Origin: Chloroflexota bacterium
GTDB lineage: Bacteria > Chloroflexota > Limnocylindria > Limnocylindrales > CSP1-4
DNA: 7,756 nucleotides
Direction of reading: 5' to 3'
NCBI GenBank assembly: GCA_021785115.1
Contig: JAJYGO010000010.1
Span: 1 to 7,756, forward strand
Under the pieces are notes generated by a model, which saw nothing but the letters and a program-made list of their open reading frames with translations, had not been told where the DNA came from and ran no database searches. This document shows, one piece after another, positions 1-5,912 of this stretch. The position numbers and the translations under genes were made by a program. How positions within the stretch are numbered: position 1 is the stretch's first letter; every line of letters starts with the position of its first letter.

Positions 1-47
1 GCAAGTTCCGGCATAATCCGCACGTCGTCGGGGTTGAAAAGATCGAC

Positions 48-233
48 ATGGCCCAAAGCACATCATACGCCCCCGACCTGCTCGGACTTTACCTCGACGA
101 AGCTGGAAGTTTCCCGTTGCTCACGAAGTCAGATGAGATGCGTCTCGGGCGGCTCATCCAAGAAGGACAGGCGGCCCGGGCGACGCTTGCTGGGCAAGCG
201 CACCTCACCACGGCGGAGCGCCGACGGCTCAGA
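48..233 (+). pseudogene. 5' remnant of a sigma-70 family RNA polymerase sigma factor
   Basis: The reading frame from ATG 48 encodes about 62 residues that resemble sigma-70 region 1.2. The pattern is an Asp-Leu-Leu-x-Leu-Tyr-Leu-x-Glu start (residues 10-18), then PLLT (23-26), then a charged helix ending in an EG-x-AAR segment (39-44) and an ERRRLR stretch (58-62). In primary-like sigma factors this part leads on to region 2 with an NLRLVV-type motif. Here the resemblance stops at about 233, and no region 2 is found in any frame downstream. The frame stays open to 917, but beyond 233 it only gives an arginine-rich shadow of the lipoprotein gene. The break coincides with the Shine-Dalgarno sequence of the next gene, which suggests a deletion or recombination joint. 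An assembly chimera is the main alternative. The sigma call rests on recall of family patterns, not a search. Confidence 0.6.
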
Positions 234-239
234 GGAGGG
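232..239 (+). promoter_or_regulatory. Shine-Dalgarno sequence of the lipoprotein gene
   Basis: GAGGAGGG lies four bases upstream of ATG 244 and complements the 16S rRNA 3' end very well. It fixes the start of the binding-protein gene at 244. The longer open frame back to 34 is then a chance extension. GTG 241 is in frame but only one base from the site, so it is less likely. Confidence 0.75.
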
Positions 240-243
240 TGTG

Positions 244-1443
244 ATGCGTTCCGCTGGTCTCGCCCGTTCGGGGGCCGTGCTGGCTGTCGTCGGCATGCTC
301 GTTGCAGGATGTTCCTCGGGCACGACGCCGGCTCCAACCGCCGCGGCGCCGGCCGTCTCATCGGCGCCGGCAAGCGCGGCTGCGAGCGCCGCCACGACGA
401 GTTCCGCGCCCGCGGCATCGGGAGCAGCCGCGTCGGGAACCACCGCCTCCGCGGCGCCGCTCGGTTCGCCGCCGGCAGCGATCACCAACCCGTCCGTCTC
501 CGCGCTCAACATCGGCTGGGGCGCGAACGACAACCCAACCGCCGTCCTAAAGCAGCAGGGCTGGCTGCAGCAAGAGATGGGCTCGGTGCCCGTCAAATGG
601 ACGCAGTTCGACTCGGGCGCCCGTATGGTCTCTGCGCTCGTCTCGCACTCGGTCGACATCTCCTGCGAGGCCGGCTCGCCGCCGATCGCGGCAGCCGCGG
701 CCACCGGGATCCCGGTGCGGATCATCTGGATCAACGAGAACGCGGCCGAGGCGCTGGCCGTCAACCCGCAGAAGATCACGTCGTGGGCCGACGTCCCGGG
801 CCAGAAGTTCGGCACGATCGTTGGATCGACGATGTGGTACAGCCTGGTCGCGGCGATCCAGGGAAACAACATCCCGCTCAACAAGGTCACCATCCTCGAC
901 GGCCCGCAGCCCGATGACGCGGCGGCGTACAAGCGCGGTGACCTCGCCGGCGTGTACCTGTCCAACCCGTGGCTCGGGCAGGTAGAGGCGGCCGGGGCAA
1001 AGATCTTGATCACGAGCGACCAAGTCGCGCAGCAGTACCACCTTGCCACGTTCGACGCCTGCATCGCGCTTGCGCCCTGGCTCGACGCGCATCAGGACGT
1101 TGCGAAGGCATTCGTTGCCGCGATGGACTATGCCACCCGTTACTTCTATGCGGACCCGCAGGGGACCTATCAAGCACTCTCGCAGGCGCTCAACATCACG
1201 CCCGCGCAGGCTCAGCAGCAGGCCGCGTTCGGCCACCACCCCGACGCCGCCGAGATCGCGACCAGCACGTGGCTCGGGACCCCCTCGACCGCCGCGAGCT
1301 CGGGGGTGACCCAGGCCATGAAGCTGACTATCCAGTACGGCACGCAGCTCGGCCGGCTCGACAAGTCGAAGATCCCGGCGAACTTCGACCCTGCGACGAT
1401 CGGTGACCCACGATTCGTCGATGCCGTGGCGGGAGTGCAGTAG
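244..1443 (+). CDS. NitT/TauT-family ABC transporter substrate-binding lipoprotein (TauA-like)
   Basis: This is the extracytoplasmic solute receptor of an ABC importer, 399 residues long. It starts with a lipoprotein signal peptide: Arg2 and Arg8, a hydrophobic stretch at 10-21, and a lipobox LVAGC with the lipidated cysteine at residue 23. Residues 24-80 are a low-complexity Ala/Ser/Thr/Pro tether. The fold starts near 87. It matches the TauA pattern I recall from E. coli: a GWG strand (91-93), FDSGA (122-126), a SxDI segment followed by GSPP (144-147) and an Ala-rich helix, STMWYSL (195-201), and KRGDLAGVY followed by NPW (230-243). Known members bind taurine, alkanesulfonates, nitrate, pyrimidine precursors or aromatic acids, so the ligand cannot be assigned. 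The gene heads the operon and is followed by its two permeases and ATPase. It is separated from them by a strong hairpin, which could keep receptor levels above permease levels. The start is set by the Shine-Dalgarno at 232-239. The family call is firm and the ligand unknown. Confidence 0.9.
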   Translation: MRSAGLARSGAVLAVVGMLVAGCSSGTTPAPTAAAPAVSSAPASAAASAATTSSAPAASGAAASGTTASAAPLGSPPAAITNPSVSALNIGWGANDNPTAVLKQQGWLQQEMGSVPVKWTQFDSGARMVSALVSHSVDISCEAGSPPIAAAAATGIPVRIIWINENAAEALAVNPQKITSWADVPGQKFGTIVGSTMWYSLVAAIQGNNIPLNKVTILDGPQPDDAAAYKRGDLAGVYLSNPWLGQVEAAGAKILITSDQVAQQYHLATFDACIALAPWLDAHQDVAKAFVAAMDYATRYFYADPQGTYQALSQALNITPAQAQQQAAFGHHPDAAEIATSTWLGTPSTAASSGVTQAMKLTIQYGTQLGRLDKSKIPANFDPATIGDPRFVDAVAGVQ

Positions 1444-1467
1444 GCGGCATCTTGACCCAGCAAGGAC

Positions 1468-1500
1468 GGGAGGCGACGGGCACGATGCCCGCCGCCTCCC
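1468..1500 (+). promoter_or_regulatory. Strong intercistronic stem-loop covering the permease start
   Basis: GGGAGGCGACGGGCA (1468-1482) and TGCCCGCCGCCTCCC (1486-1500) are inverted repeats pairing at 14 of 15 positions, with a single A-C mismatch and a 3-nt CGA loop. There is no T-run after the stem, so it is not a standard intrinsic terminator. It lies 24 nt after the receptor gene's stop. The left arm contains the GGGAGG Shine-Dalgarno of the first permease, and the loop plus right arm contain its ATG at 1485. Likely roles, by analogy with hairpins between binding-protein and permease genes, are protection of the upstream mRNA against 3' exonucleases and restraint of permease translation. 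The pairing is seen directly; the role is inferred. Confidence 0.7.
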
Positions 1501-2321
1501 CTGCCAATCGCGTCCCCGTGAACGCGCTCCCCGTCCGTCGACGCGCGCTCGTGCCGCGGCCCGTACGCGCCGTCGGTCGCAATGCGCTCGTCGCGATCGG
1601 CGTCATCGTGCTGTGGGAGGTGCTCGTCACCGCCCTCGCGGTGCCGCCGGTGATCTTCCCAGACCCTGTGACGGTGTTCCAGGCGTTCGGCGATCTCGTC
1701 GCCAACGGCTTCGGCGGGATACCGCTCTCGGAGCACCTGTCCCTCTCGGCGTTCCGCATCCTGTCCGGGTTCGGCCTGGGCGTGGTGCTCGGGATGCCGC
1801 TCGGCTTCGCGATGGGACGCGCCGAGCTCGTTCGGGGGTTCGTGACGCCGTTCATCGCGCTCATCCGCCCACTGCCAGCCTTCGCCTACCTCGCCGTGCT
1901 GCTCGTGTGGTTCGGAATCGGCGAAGGGCCGAAGGTCGCCGTTGTGCTCGTCGGTGCCGTCTCGATCATGACGATCACCACGATGGACGCCGTCCGCCGG
2001 ATCCCGTCTGAATACGAGGACAGCGCGCGCACGCTCGGAGCGACGCGCTTCCAGGTGTACCGCCACGTCCTGCTGCCGTCCGCCCTGCCGACCATCCTCG
2101 ACGGCGCTCGCGTGGCGATGGCGCAGTCCTGGACGTGCGTCATCGCGGCGGAGTTCGTCGCCGCGCGCGAGGGAGTCGGAGTCATCATCCTGCAGGCCGC
2201 GGACTACCTTCGGACAGACCAGACTGTCGCAGGGCTCATACTCGTCGCCATCCTGGGCGGCCTGTCGGACCTCGTTCTGGTCCTCATCGCCCGGCCCATG
2301 CAGGCCTGGCGAACTAGGTAA
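1485..2321 (+). CDS. ABC transporter permease, TauC/SsuC type (first of two)
   Basis: This is an inner-membrane channel subunit of the importer, 278 residues from ATG 1485. A basic N-terminal stretch (18-32) precedes about six hydrophobic segments, at roughly 34-52, 92-110, 120-142, 149-166, 210-226 and 247-269. The binding-protein-dependent permease (EAA) loop, which contacts the ATPase, runs from about 178 to 207: ED-SARTLGA, then VLLPSALP, ending in DGAR. The PDPVTVF segment (59-65) is also typical of TauC/SsuC relatives. The start is uncertain. ATG 1485 has GGGAGG 11 nt upstream, but both sit inside a stable stem-loop. TTG 1452, in frame and 8 nt after the upstream stop, would add 11 residues and let a coupled ribosome enter before the hairpin. 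The next gene follows after 2 nt and encodes a second, different permease, so the two probably form a heterodimer. Family assignment is firm. Confidence 0.9.
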   Translation: MPAASPANRVPVNALPVRRRALVPRPVRAVGRNALVAIGVIVLWEVLVTALAVPPVIFPDPVTVFQAFGDLVANGFGGIPLSEHLSLSAFRILSGFGLGVVLGMPLGFAMGRAELVRGFVTPFIALIRPLPAFAYLAVLLVWFGIGEGPKVAVVLVGAVSIMTITTMDAVRRIPSEYEDSARTLGATRFQVYRHVLLPSALPTILDGARVAMAQSWTCVIAAEFVAAREGVGVIILQAADYLRTDQTVAGLILVAILGGLSDLVLVLIARPMQAWRTR

Positions 2322-2323
2322 CG

Positions 2324-3181
2324 GTGAGCGGGATGAGCGGCGTTCGCGCGTTTGGCCGCGTCTCCCTGCCATCCGGGCGTCCGGCGCGCTCGGCGCCGGT
2401 ACGACTGATCCTCCGCTACCCTGGCATTGCGGGGCTTCTTGCGGCGCTCGTCATCTGGTGGCTGATCGCGCTGTCGGGAACGGTCCAGGCCGACGTGTTG
2501 CCCTCGCCCGTCGACGTCGCGTCGGCGATTGTCACCTACCTGTACACGCCCTACGGGCCGACGACGCTCGTGGGCCACGCCCTCGTCACGTCATACCGGG
2601 TGGTCGGCGGCTTCGCGCTCGGGCTTGTGGCCGGCGTGGCGCTTGGCGTCCTCATGCGGTTCGTGCCGCAGTTCCACCCGGTGCTCGATCCGATCTTCTC
2701 GTTCCTGCGCCCCGTGCCGGCCTTCGCGTTCGTGACGCTGCTCATGCTGATCCTGGGCATCGGCGAGGCGGAGAAGATCGCGCTCCTGTTCCTCGCTGTG
2801 TTCCCGGCCATGACCGTGTACACGAACGCCGCGTTCAACGCGCTGCCCCCGGAACTCGAGGACGCCGCGCGCTCGCTCGGCGCCCGGCGCCTGCGGTTCT
2901 TCTGGAACGTGCAAGTCCCTGCCGCACTCCCGGACATCTTCGTGGGTGCCAGGATCATGCTCGCGGTGTCCTGGACGGCGATGATGGGCGCCGAGCTCGT
3001 GGCGGCCGAGTCGGGGCTCGGGTGGATGATCTGGAACGCCCTGAAGAACAGCCAGACCGTCATCGTCTTCGCCGGCGTGGTGTGCATCTCGGCCATCGCG
3101 GCCGCGATGGATTATGCCGTTGCATACCTCGGCGAGCGCGTGACCGGCGGCTGGCGGCAGCGCCTGCGAGGTGGCGAATGA
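2324..3181 (+). CDS. ABC transporter permease, TauC/SsuC type (second of two)
   Basis: This is the second membrane channel subunit, 285 residues from GTG 2324. ATG 2333, three codons on, is an equally possible start; AGG at 2315-2317 slightly favours the GTG. Hydrophobic segments lie near 34-52, 93-112, 122-145, 151-167, 211-227 and 246-268. The EAA loop is at about 179-208, with EDAARSLGA, VPAALP and VGAR as landmarks. VLPSPVDV (58-65) matches the family's usual segment after the first membrane helix. It is clearly homologous to the preceding permease but far from identical, so this is an old duplication and not a recent one. NitT/TauT importers commonly use one permease gene as a homodimer, so paired permeases point to an asymmetric channel. 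Its end overlaps the ATPase start by 4 nt (ATGA), indicating translational coupling. Confidence 0.92.
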   Translation: MSGMSGVRAFGRVSLPSGRPARSAPVRLILRYPGIAGLLAALVIWWLIALSGTVQADVLPSPVDVASAIVTYLYTPYGPTTLVGHALVTSYRVVGGFALGLVAGVALGVLMRFVPQFHPVLDPIFSFLRPVPAFAFVTLLMLILGIGEAEKIALLFLAVFPAMTVYTNAAFNALPPELEDAARSLGARRLRFFWNVQVPAALPDIFVGARIMLAVSWTAMMGAELVAAESGLGWMIWNALKNSQTVIVFAGVVCISAIAAAMDYAVAYLGERVTGGWRQRLRGGE

Positions 3182-4023
3182 CGGCACAGCAATCGAGAGC
3201 CGACGTGCGCGAGCAAGGCGCCGAGGTCGTGGTGGCCAGCGTGTCAAAGGCCTTCGTCTCAGACGGCCGTGCGACGGTGGCGCTTGACGACGTGTCGGTG
3301 ACCCTGCGCCCAGGCGAGTTCGTCTCGCTCGTCGGACCGTCGGGCTGCGGGAAATCGACGCTCCTGCGGCTCGTGGCCGGGCTCGAGGCGCCTGACGAAG
3401 GCAGCCTGTCGGTCGGGGGCCGACCCATCGAGGGGCCCAGCCCGCACCACGGCGTCGTGTTCCAGAAGCCCGCGCTGTTTCCGTGGCTCGACGTGATGGA
3501 CAATGTCATCTTCGGGCCACGGATGCAGGGGCGCGGCGGGCGCGAGGCCAAGCAGCAGGCCGAGCGCTACCTGGCCGCGGTGGGGCTCGACGGCTTCGAG
3601 CACCACAAGGTGTACCAGCTCTCGGGCGGCATGCAGCACCGTGTGTCGCTCGCGCGCGTGCTCATCAACCGCCCGGACCTGCTGCTCATGGACGAGCCGT
3701 TCGCCGCGCTCGACGCGCAGACGCGCCTCTCCATGCAGGAACTCCTACTGCAGATCTGGGACGCCGACCGCTCCACCGTGCTCTTCATCACCCATGACGT
3801 CGACGAGGCCCTGCTGCTGTCAAGCCGCCTCTTTGTCATGACGGCGCGCCCGGGCCGCATCAAGGCCACCTACGAGGTCGACCTCCCGCGGCCGCGTGAG
3901 ATCTCGGTTATGACGTCGGAGCCGTTCATGCGGTTGAAGGCGACGATTCTCGCCTCGCTCCGCGAGGAGATCCACCTCGAGGAGACCCGCGAGACCGAGT
4001 CGATCAAGACGGGCACGGCATAG
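3178..4023 (+). CDS. ABC transporter ATP-binding protein, TauB/SsuB type
   Basis: This is the cytoplasmic ATPase that drives the importer, 281 residues. Every nucleotide-binding motif is intact: Walker A GPSGCGKST (53-61), Q-loop Gln96 in a VVFQ..LFPW context typical of nitrate/taurine/sulfonate ATPases, signature LSGGMQHR (148-155), Walker B LLLMDE (168-173), D-loop ALD (177-179) and switch His206 in ITHDVDEAL. The signature ends in QHR where most relatives have QR at that place; this lies outside the catalytic LSGG core. The C-terminal ~50 residues, with ARPGRI (223-228) and VDLPRPR (234-240), match the usual SsuB/TauB end. A GAGGTGG at 3168-3174 sits just ahead of the ATG, and the gene overlaps the permease stop by 4 nt. 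The stop TAG abuts the start of the PLP enzyme gene, tying transporter and catabolic genes into one transcript. Confidence 0.95.
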   Translation: MTAQQSRADVREQGAEVVVASVSKAFVSDGRATVALDDVSVTLRPGEFVSLVGPSGCGKSTLLRLVAGLEAPDEGSLSVGGRPIEGPSPHHGVVFQKPALFPWLDVMDNVIFGPRMQGRGGREAKQQAERYLAAVGLDGFEHHKVYQLSGGMQHRVSLARVLINRPDLLLMDEPFAALDAQTRLSMQELLLQIWDADRSTVLFITHDVDEALLLSSRLFVMTARPGRIKATYEVDLPRPREISVMTSEPFMRLKATILASLREEIHLEETRETESIKTGTA

Positions 4024-5160
4024 ATGGGCCTCCTCGAAGAACTCGGCATCCGGCCATTCATCAACGCAGCCGGCACGTACAGTCGGCTCGGGTCGCCGCG
4101 GATCGTGCCGGAGGCGCTCGCCGCGATGGCAGAGGTGGCCGACGTGTACCTCGACCTCGCAGAGTTTCAGCATGCAGTGAATGCCCGGATCGCGCGCCGC
4201 CTCGGCGTCGACGCGGCGCTGGTGACGGCCGGTGCCGCGGCAGGCGTATACCTCGCCACGCTCGCCTGCCTGACGCGCGGCGACGAGAAGCTCGCGTCCG
4301 CGGCCATCCGCGGTGCGCTCGATCAGTTACCGCGTCGTGACGTCGTCTGGTTCGAGAGCCAAGAGAACACCTACCACCTCTGGGCCCGGGTCGCCGGAGG
4401 GCGACTCGTCGCCGTGCGCCCCGACGAGACGGGAGACGCTCTGCGAGCAGTCATCGGGCCACAGCGCGCGCAGGACGTCGCCGCGGTGCTCTTCATGGCC
4501 GGCGAACACGCGGCTGCCGGAGCTCCGCCGCTCAGAGACGTGATCGAGCTGGCACACGCTGCCGGCGTGCCCGTGATCGTGGACGCGGCCGCACAGCTGC
4601 CGCCCAAGGAGAACTTCAGCAGGATCGCCGAATCCGGCGCGGACCTCGTGCTGTTCTCCGGCGGTAAGGGGATCCGGGCGCCCGGGGGCACCGGTCTCAT
4701 GGTGGGCCGGAACGACCTCGTGCAGGCGGCGGCATGGCAGGCGACCCCTCGCAACCGCCTGGGACGGGCGATGAAGGTCACCAAGGAGGATCTGGCGGGC
4801 TTTCTGGCCGCGCTGGAGCGGTTCCTCGCGCACGACGAGACGGCCGAGCGGGAGCGCTGCGAGGCCATCGTCGACGGTTGGCAGGCCGGGCTCACGGACC
4901 TCCCGTGGATCACAGTCGAACGCGAGTTCCCGGGAGAGGCTGGCAAGCCGCTCCCTCGGCTCATCGTCGCGCTCGAGGGCACGTTCTCCGGCAAGGCGCA
5001 GGCGATCGCCGATTGCCTAGGTGCGGGCGATCCCCCGGTCGCCGTCGTGGTCGGCTCCAACGATCGCCTCTACCTCAACCCCGAGACGGTGAGGGACGAG
5101 GAGGCGTCCATCGTGCTCGCCGCCGTGCAGCAGACGATCAGGGAGATGCCAGCGACATGA
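4024..5160 (+). CDS. SelA/DgaE-like PLP-dependent enzyme, probable amino-acid or amino-sugar-acid ammonia lyase
   Basis: This 378-residue fold-type I PLP enzyme belongs to the group related to selenocysteine synthase SelA and D-glucosaminate-6-phosphate ammonia lyase DgaE. The N-terminal INAAGTYSRLGS (14-24) is the hallmark INAxGT start of this group. GAAAGVYLA (70-78) should hold the cofactor phosphate, Asp187 in VIVDAAAQLPP should pair with the pyridine nitrogen, and Lys215 in FSGGKGIRAPGGTG should form the Schiff base. At ~380 residues without SelA's extra N-terminal tRNA-binding domain, and without selD or selB nearby, a selenium role is unlikely. DgaE-type enzymes remove ammonia from a 2-amino-2-deoxy sugar acid to give a 2-keto-3-deoxy acid. 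A RidA and a KDPG-type aldolase downstream fit that chemistry. The gene begins directly after the ATPase stop with only a weak Shine-Dalgarno, so it is probably translated by coupling. The family is firm; reaction and substrate are inferred. Confidence 0.82.
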   Translation: MGLLEELGIRPFINAAGTYSRLGSPRIVPEALAAMAEVADVYLDLAEFQHAVNARIARRLGVDAALVTAGAAAGVYLATLACLTRGDEKLASAAIRGALDQLPRRDVVWFESQENTYHLWARVAGGRLVAVRPDETGDALRAVIGPQRAQDVAAVLFMAGEHAAAGAPPLRDVIELAHAAGVPVIVDAAAQLPPKENFSRIAESGADLVLFSGGKGIRAPGGTGLMVGRNDLVQAAAWQATPRNRLGRAMKVTKEDLAGFLAALERFLAHDETAERERCEAIVDGWQAGLTDLPWITVEREFPGEAGKPLPRLIVALEGTFSGKAQAIADCLGAGDPPVAVVVGSNDRLYLNPETVRDEEASIVLAAVQQTIREMPAT

Positions 5161-5912
5161 GCGTGGATCGGACCGGGCGTGTCCTCATCACGGGGGGCAC
5201 GAAAGGCGTCGGGCTCGGGATGGCCCGGGCGTTTCTCGACAACGGTGACGACGTCGTGCTGCTGTATGGGCACGACCGGGAGGCCGCCGAGCGCGCCGTG
5301 GCGAGCCTTGACGCAGCGAATCGCGCCGTCGCGGTGCAATGTGACGTCGCCGATGCGGGCGCGCTCCAGCGCACGATCGCCGAGGCGTGGGAGCAGGGAC
5401 CGCTGCGCTGCCTTGTGAACAATGCGGCGCGCATGAACCGCACCGGCATCCTCGACATCACGCTCGAGGAGTGGCAGCAGGTCATCGACACGAACCTGCG
5501 CGGCTACTTCGTGGCCGGCCAGGCATTCGCGCGTCTGGCGGTCCGCGACCGGGGTGAGGGCGTGATCATCAACGTCTCCTCGACCGGCCAGATCCATGCC
5601 CTGCCAAACCAGATGGTGTACCAGATCGCCAAGGGCGGGGTCGCGATGCTCACCCGCACCTTCGCCCTCGAGCTCGCCCCCCACCACATCAACGTGAACG
5701 CGATCGCGCCCGGCACGATTCGAACCGAGATCAACCGCGACATCTTCGCCGCCGACGCGGCGTTCCGCGAGGACAAAGAACGGAAGATCCCGCTCGGCCG
5801 CCTCGGCGACCCGATGGACGTGGCGCCCGCGGCAGTGTTCCTCGCCTCGCCCGAGGCATCATTCATCACCGGGACGACGCTGTTCGTCGACGGCGGCTCC
5901 CACATCTGGTGA
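5157..5912 (+). CDS. Short-chain dehydrogenase/reductase (classical SDR, FabG/glucose-dehydrogenase-like)
   Basis: This is a 251-residue NAD(P)-dependent oxidoreductase with a complete classical SDR set. It has a TGGTKGVG nucleotide-binding loop (12-19), CDV (62-64) for the adenine ring, NNAA (88-91), Asn113, Ser142, and the Tyr155-x3-Lys159 pair in YQIAK. PGTIRT (185-190) follows the catalytic helix, and a C-terminal TLFVDGGSHIW ends the protein, as in FabG and sugar 1-dehydrogenase relatives. Cofactor preference cannot be read with confidence. Start ATG 5157 overlaps the preceding stop by 4 nt and has GGGAG at 5141-5145. SDRs next to sugar-acid aldolases often oxidise a sugar or a sugar-acid hydroxyl. 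Here it could make the lactone or acid that feeds the PLP lyase, or reduce the aldehyde product. Family certain, substrate unknown. Confidence 0.93.
   Translation: MSVDRTGRVLITGGTKGVGLGMARAFLDNGDDVVLLYGHDREAAERAVASLDAANRAVAVQCDVADAGALQRTIAEAWEQGPLRCLVNNAARMNRTGILDITLEEWQQVIDTNLRGYFVAGQAFARLAVRDRGEGVIINVSSTGQIHALPNQMVYQIAKGGVAMLTRTFALELAPHHINVNAIAPGTIRTEINRDIFAADAAFREDKERKIPLGRLGDPMDVAPAAVFLASPEASFITGTTLFVDGGSHIW

Noticed and set aside
12..17. CATAAT resembling a -10 promoter element about 30 nt before ATG 48
   Set aside because: Any matching -35 element would fall outside the window, and TTGAAA at 34-39 has no -10 partner at normal spacing. One hexamer alone is not adequate support.
34..243. 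N-terminal extension of the lipoprotein reading frame back to ATG 34
   Set aside because: The extension would bury a clear lipoprotein signal peptide behind 70 residues and ignores the strong Shine-Dalgarno at 232-239. The same DNA encodes a sigma-like fragment in another frame.
234..917. Continuation of the sigma-fragment frame to 917
   Set aside because: After ~233 the translation is arginine-rich with no sigma region 2 and mirrors the lipoprotein gene in another frame. The lack of stops is explained by high G+C.
129..1064. Long minus-strand open frames opposite the lipoprotein, and similar ones opposite other genes
   Set aside because: They lie wholly antisense to genes with clear family motifs, show low-complexity or Arg-rich composition, and contain no recognisable domain. 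High G+C suppresses stops on both strands.
1468..1500. Reading the hairpin as an intrinsic terminator
   Set aside because: No T-rich tract follows the stem and the right arm is inside the permease coding sequence if ATG 1485 or TTG 1452 is used.
2458..3177. Upstream extension of the ATPase frame back to 2458
   Set aside because: It is an Arg-rich shadow of the second permease. The real start is ATG 3178, with a Shine-Dalgarno and a 4-nt overlap.
4734..5156. Upstream extension of the dehydrogenase frame, suggesting a fusion protein
   Set aside because: This part is a shadow of the PLP enzyme gene. Classical SDRs begin about 10 residues before the TGxxxGxG loop, which fits ATG 5157.
4024..5160. 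Selenocysteine synthase (SelA)
   Set aside because: No selenocysteine gene neighbours, no N-terminal tRNA-binding domain, and a catabolic context.
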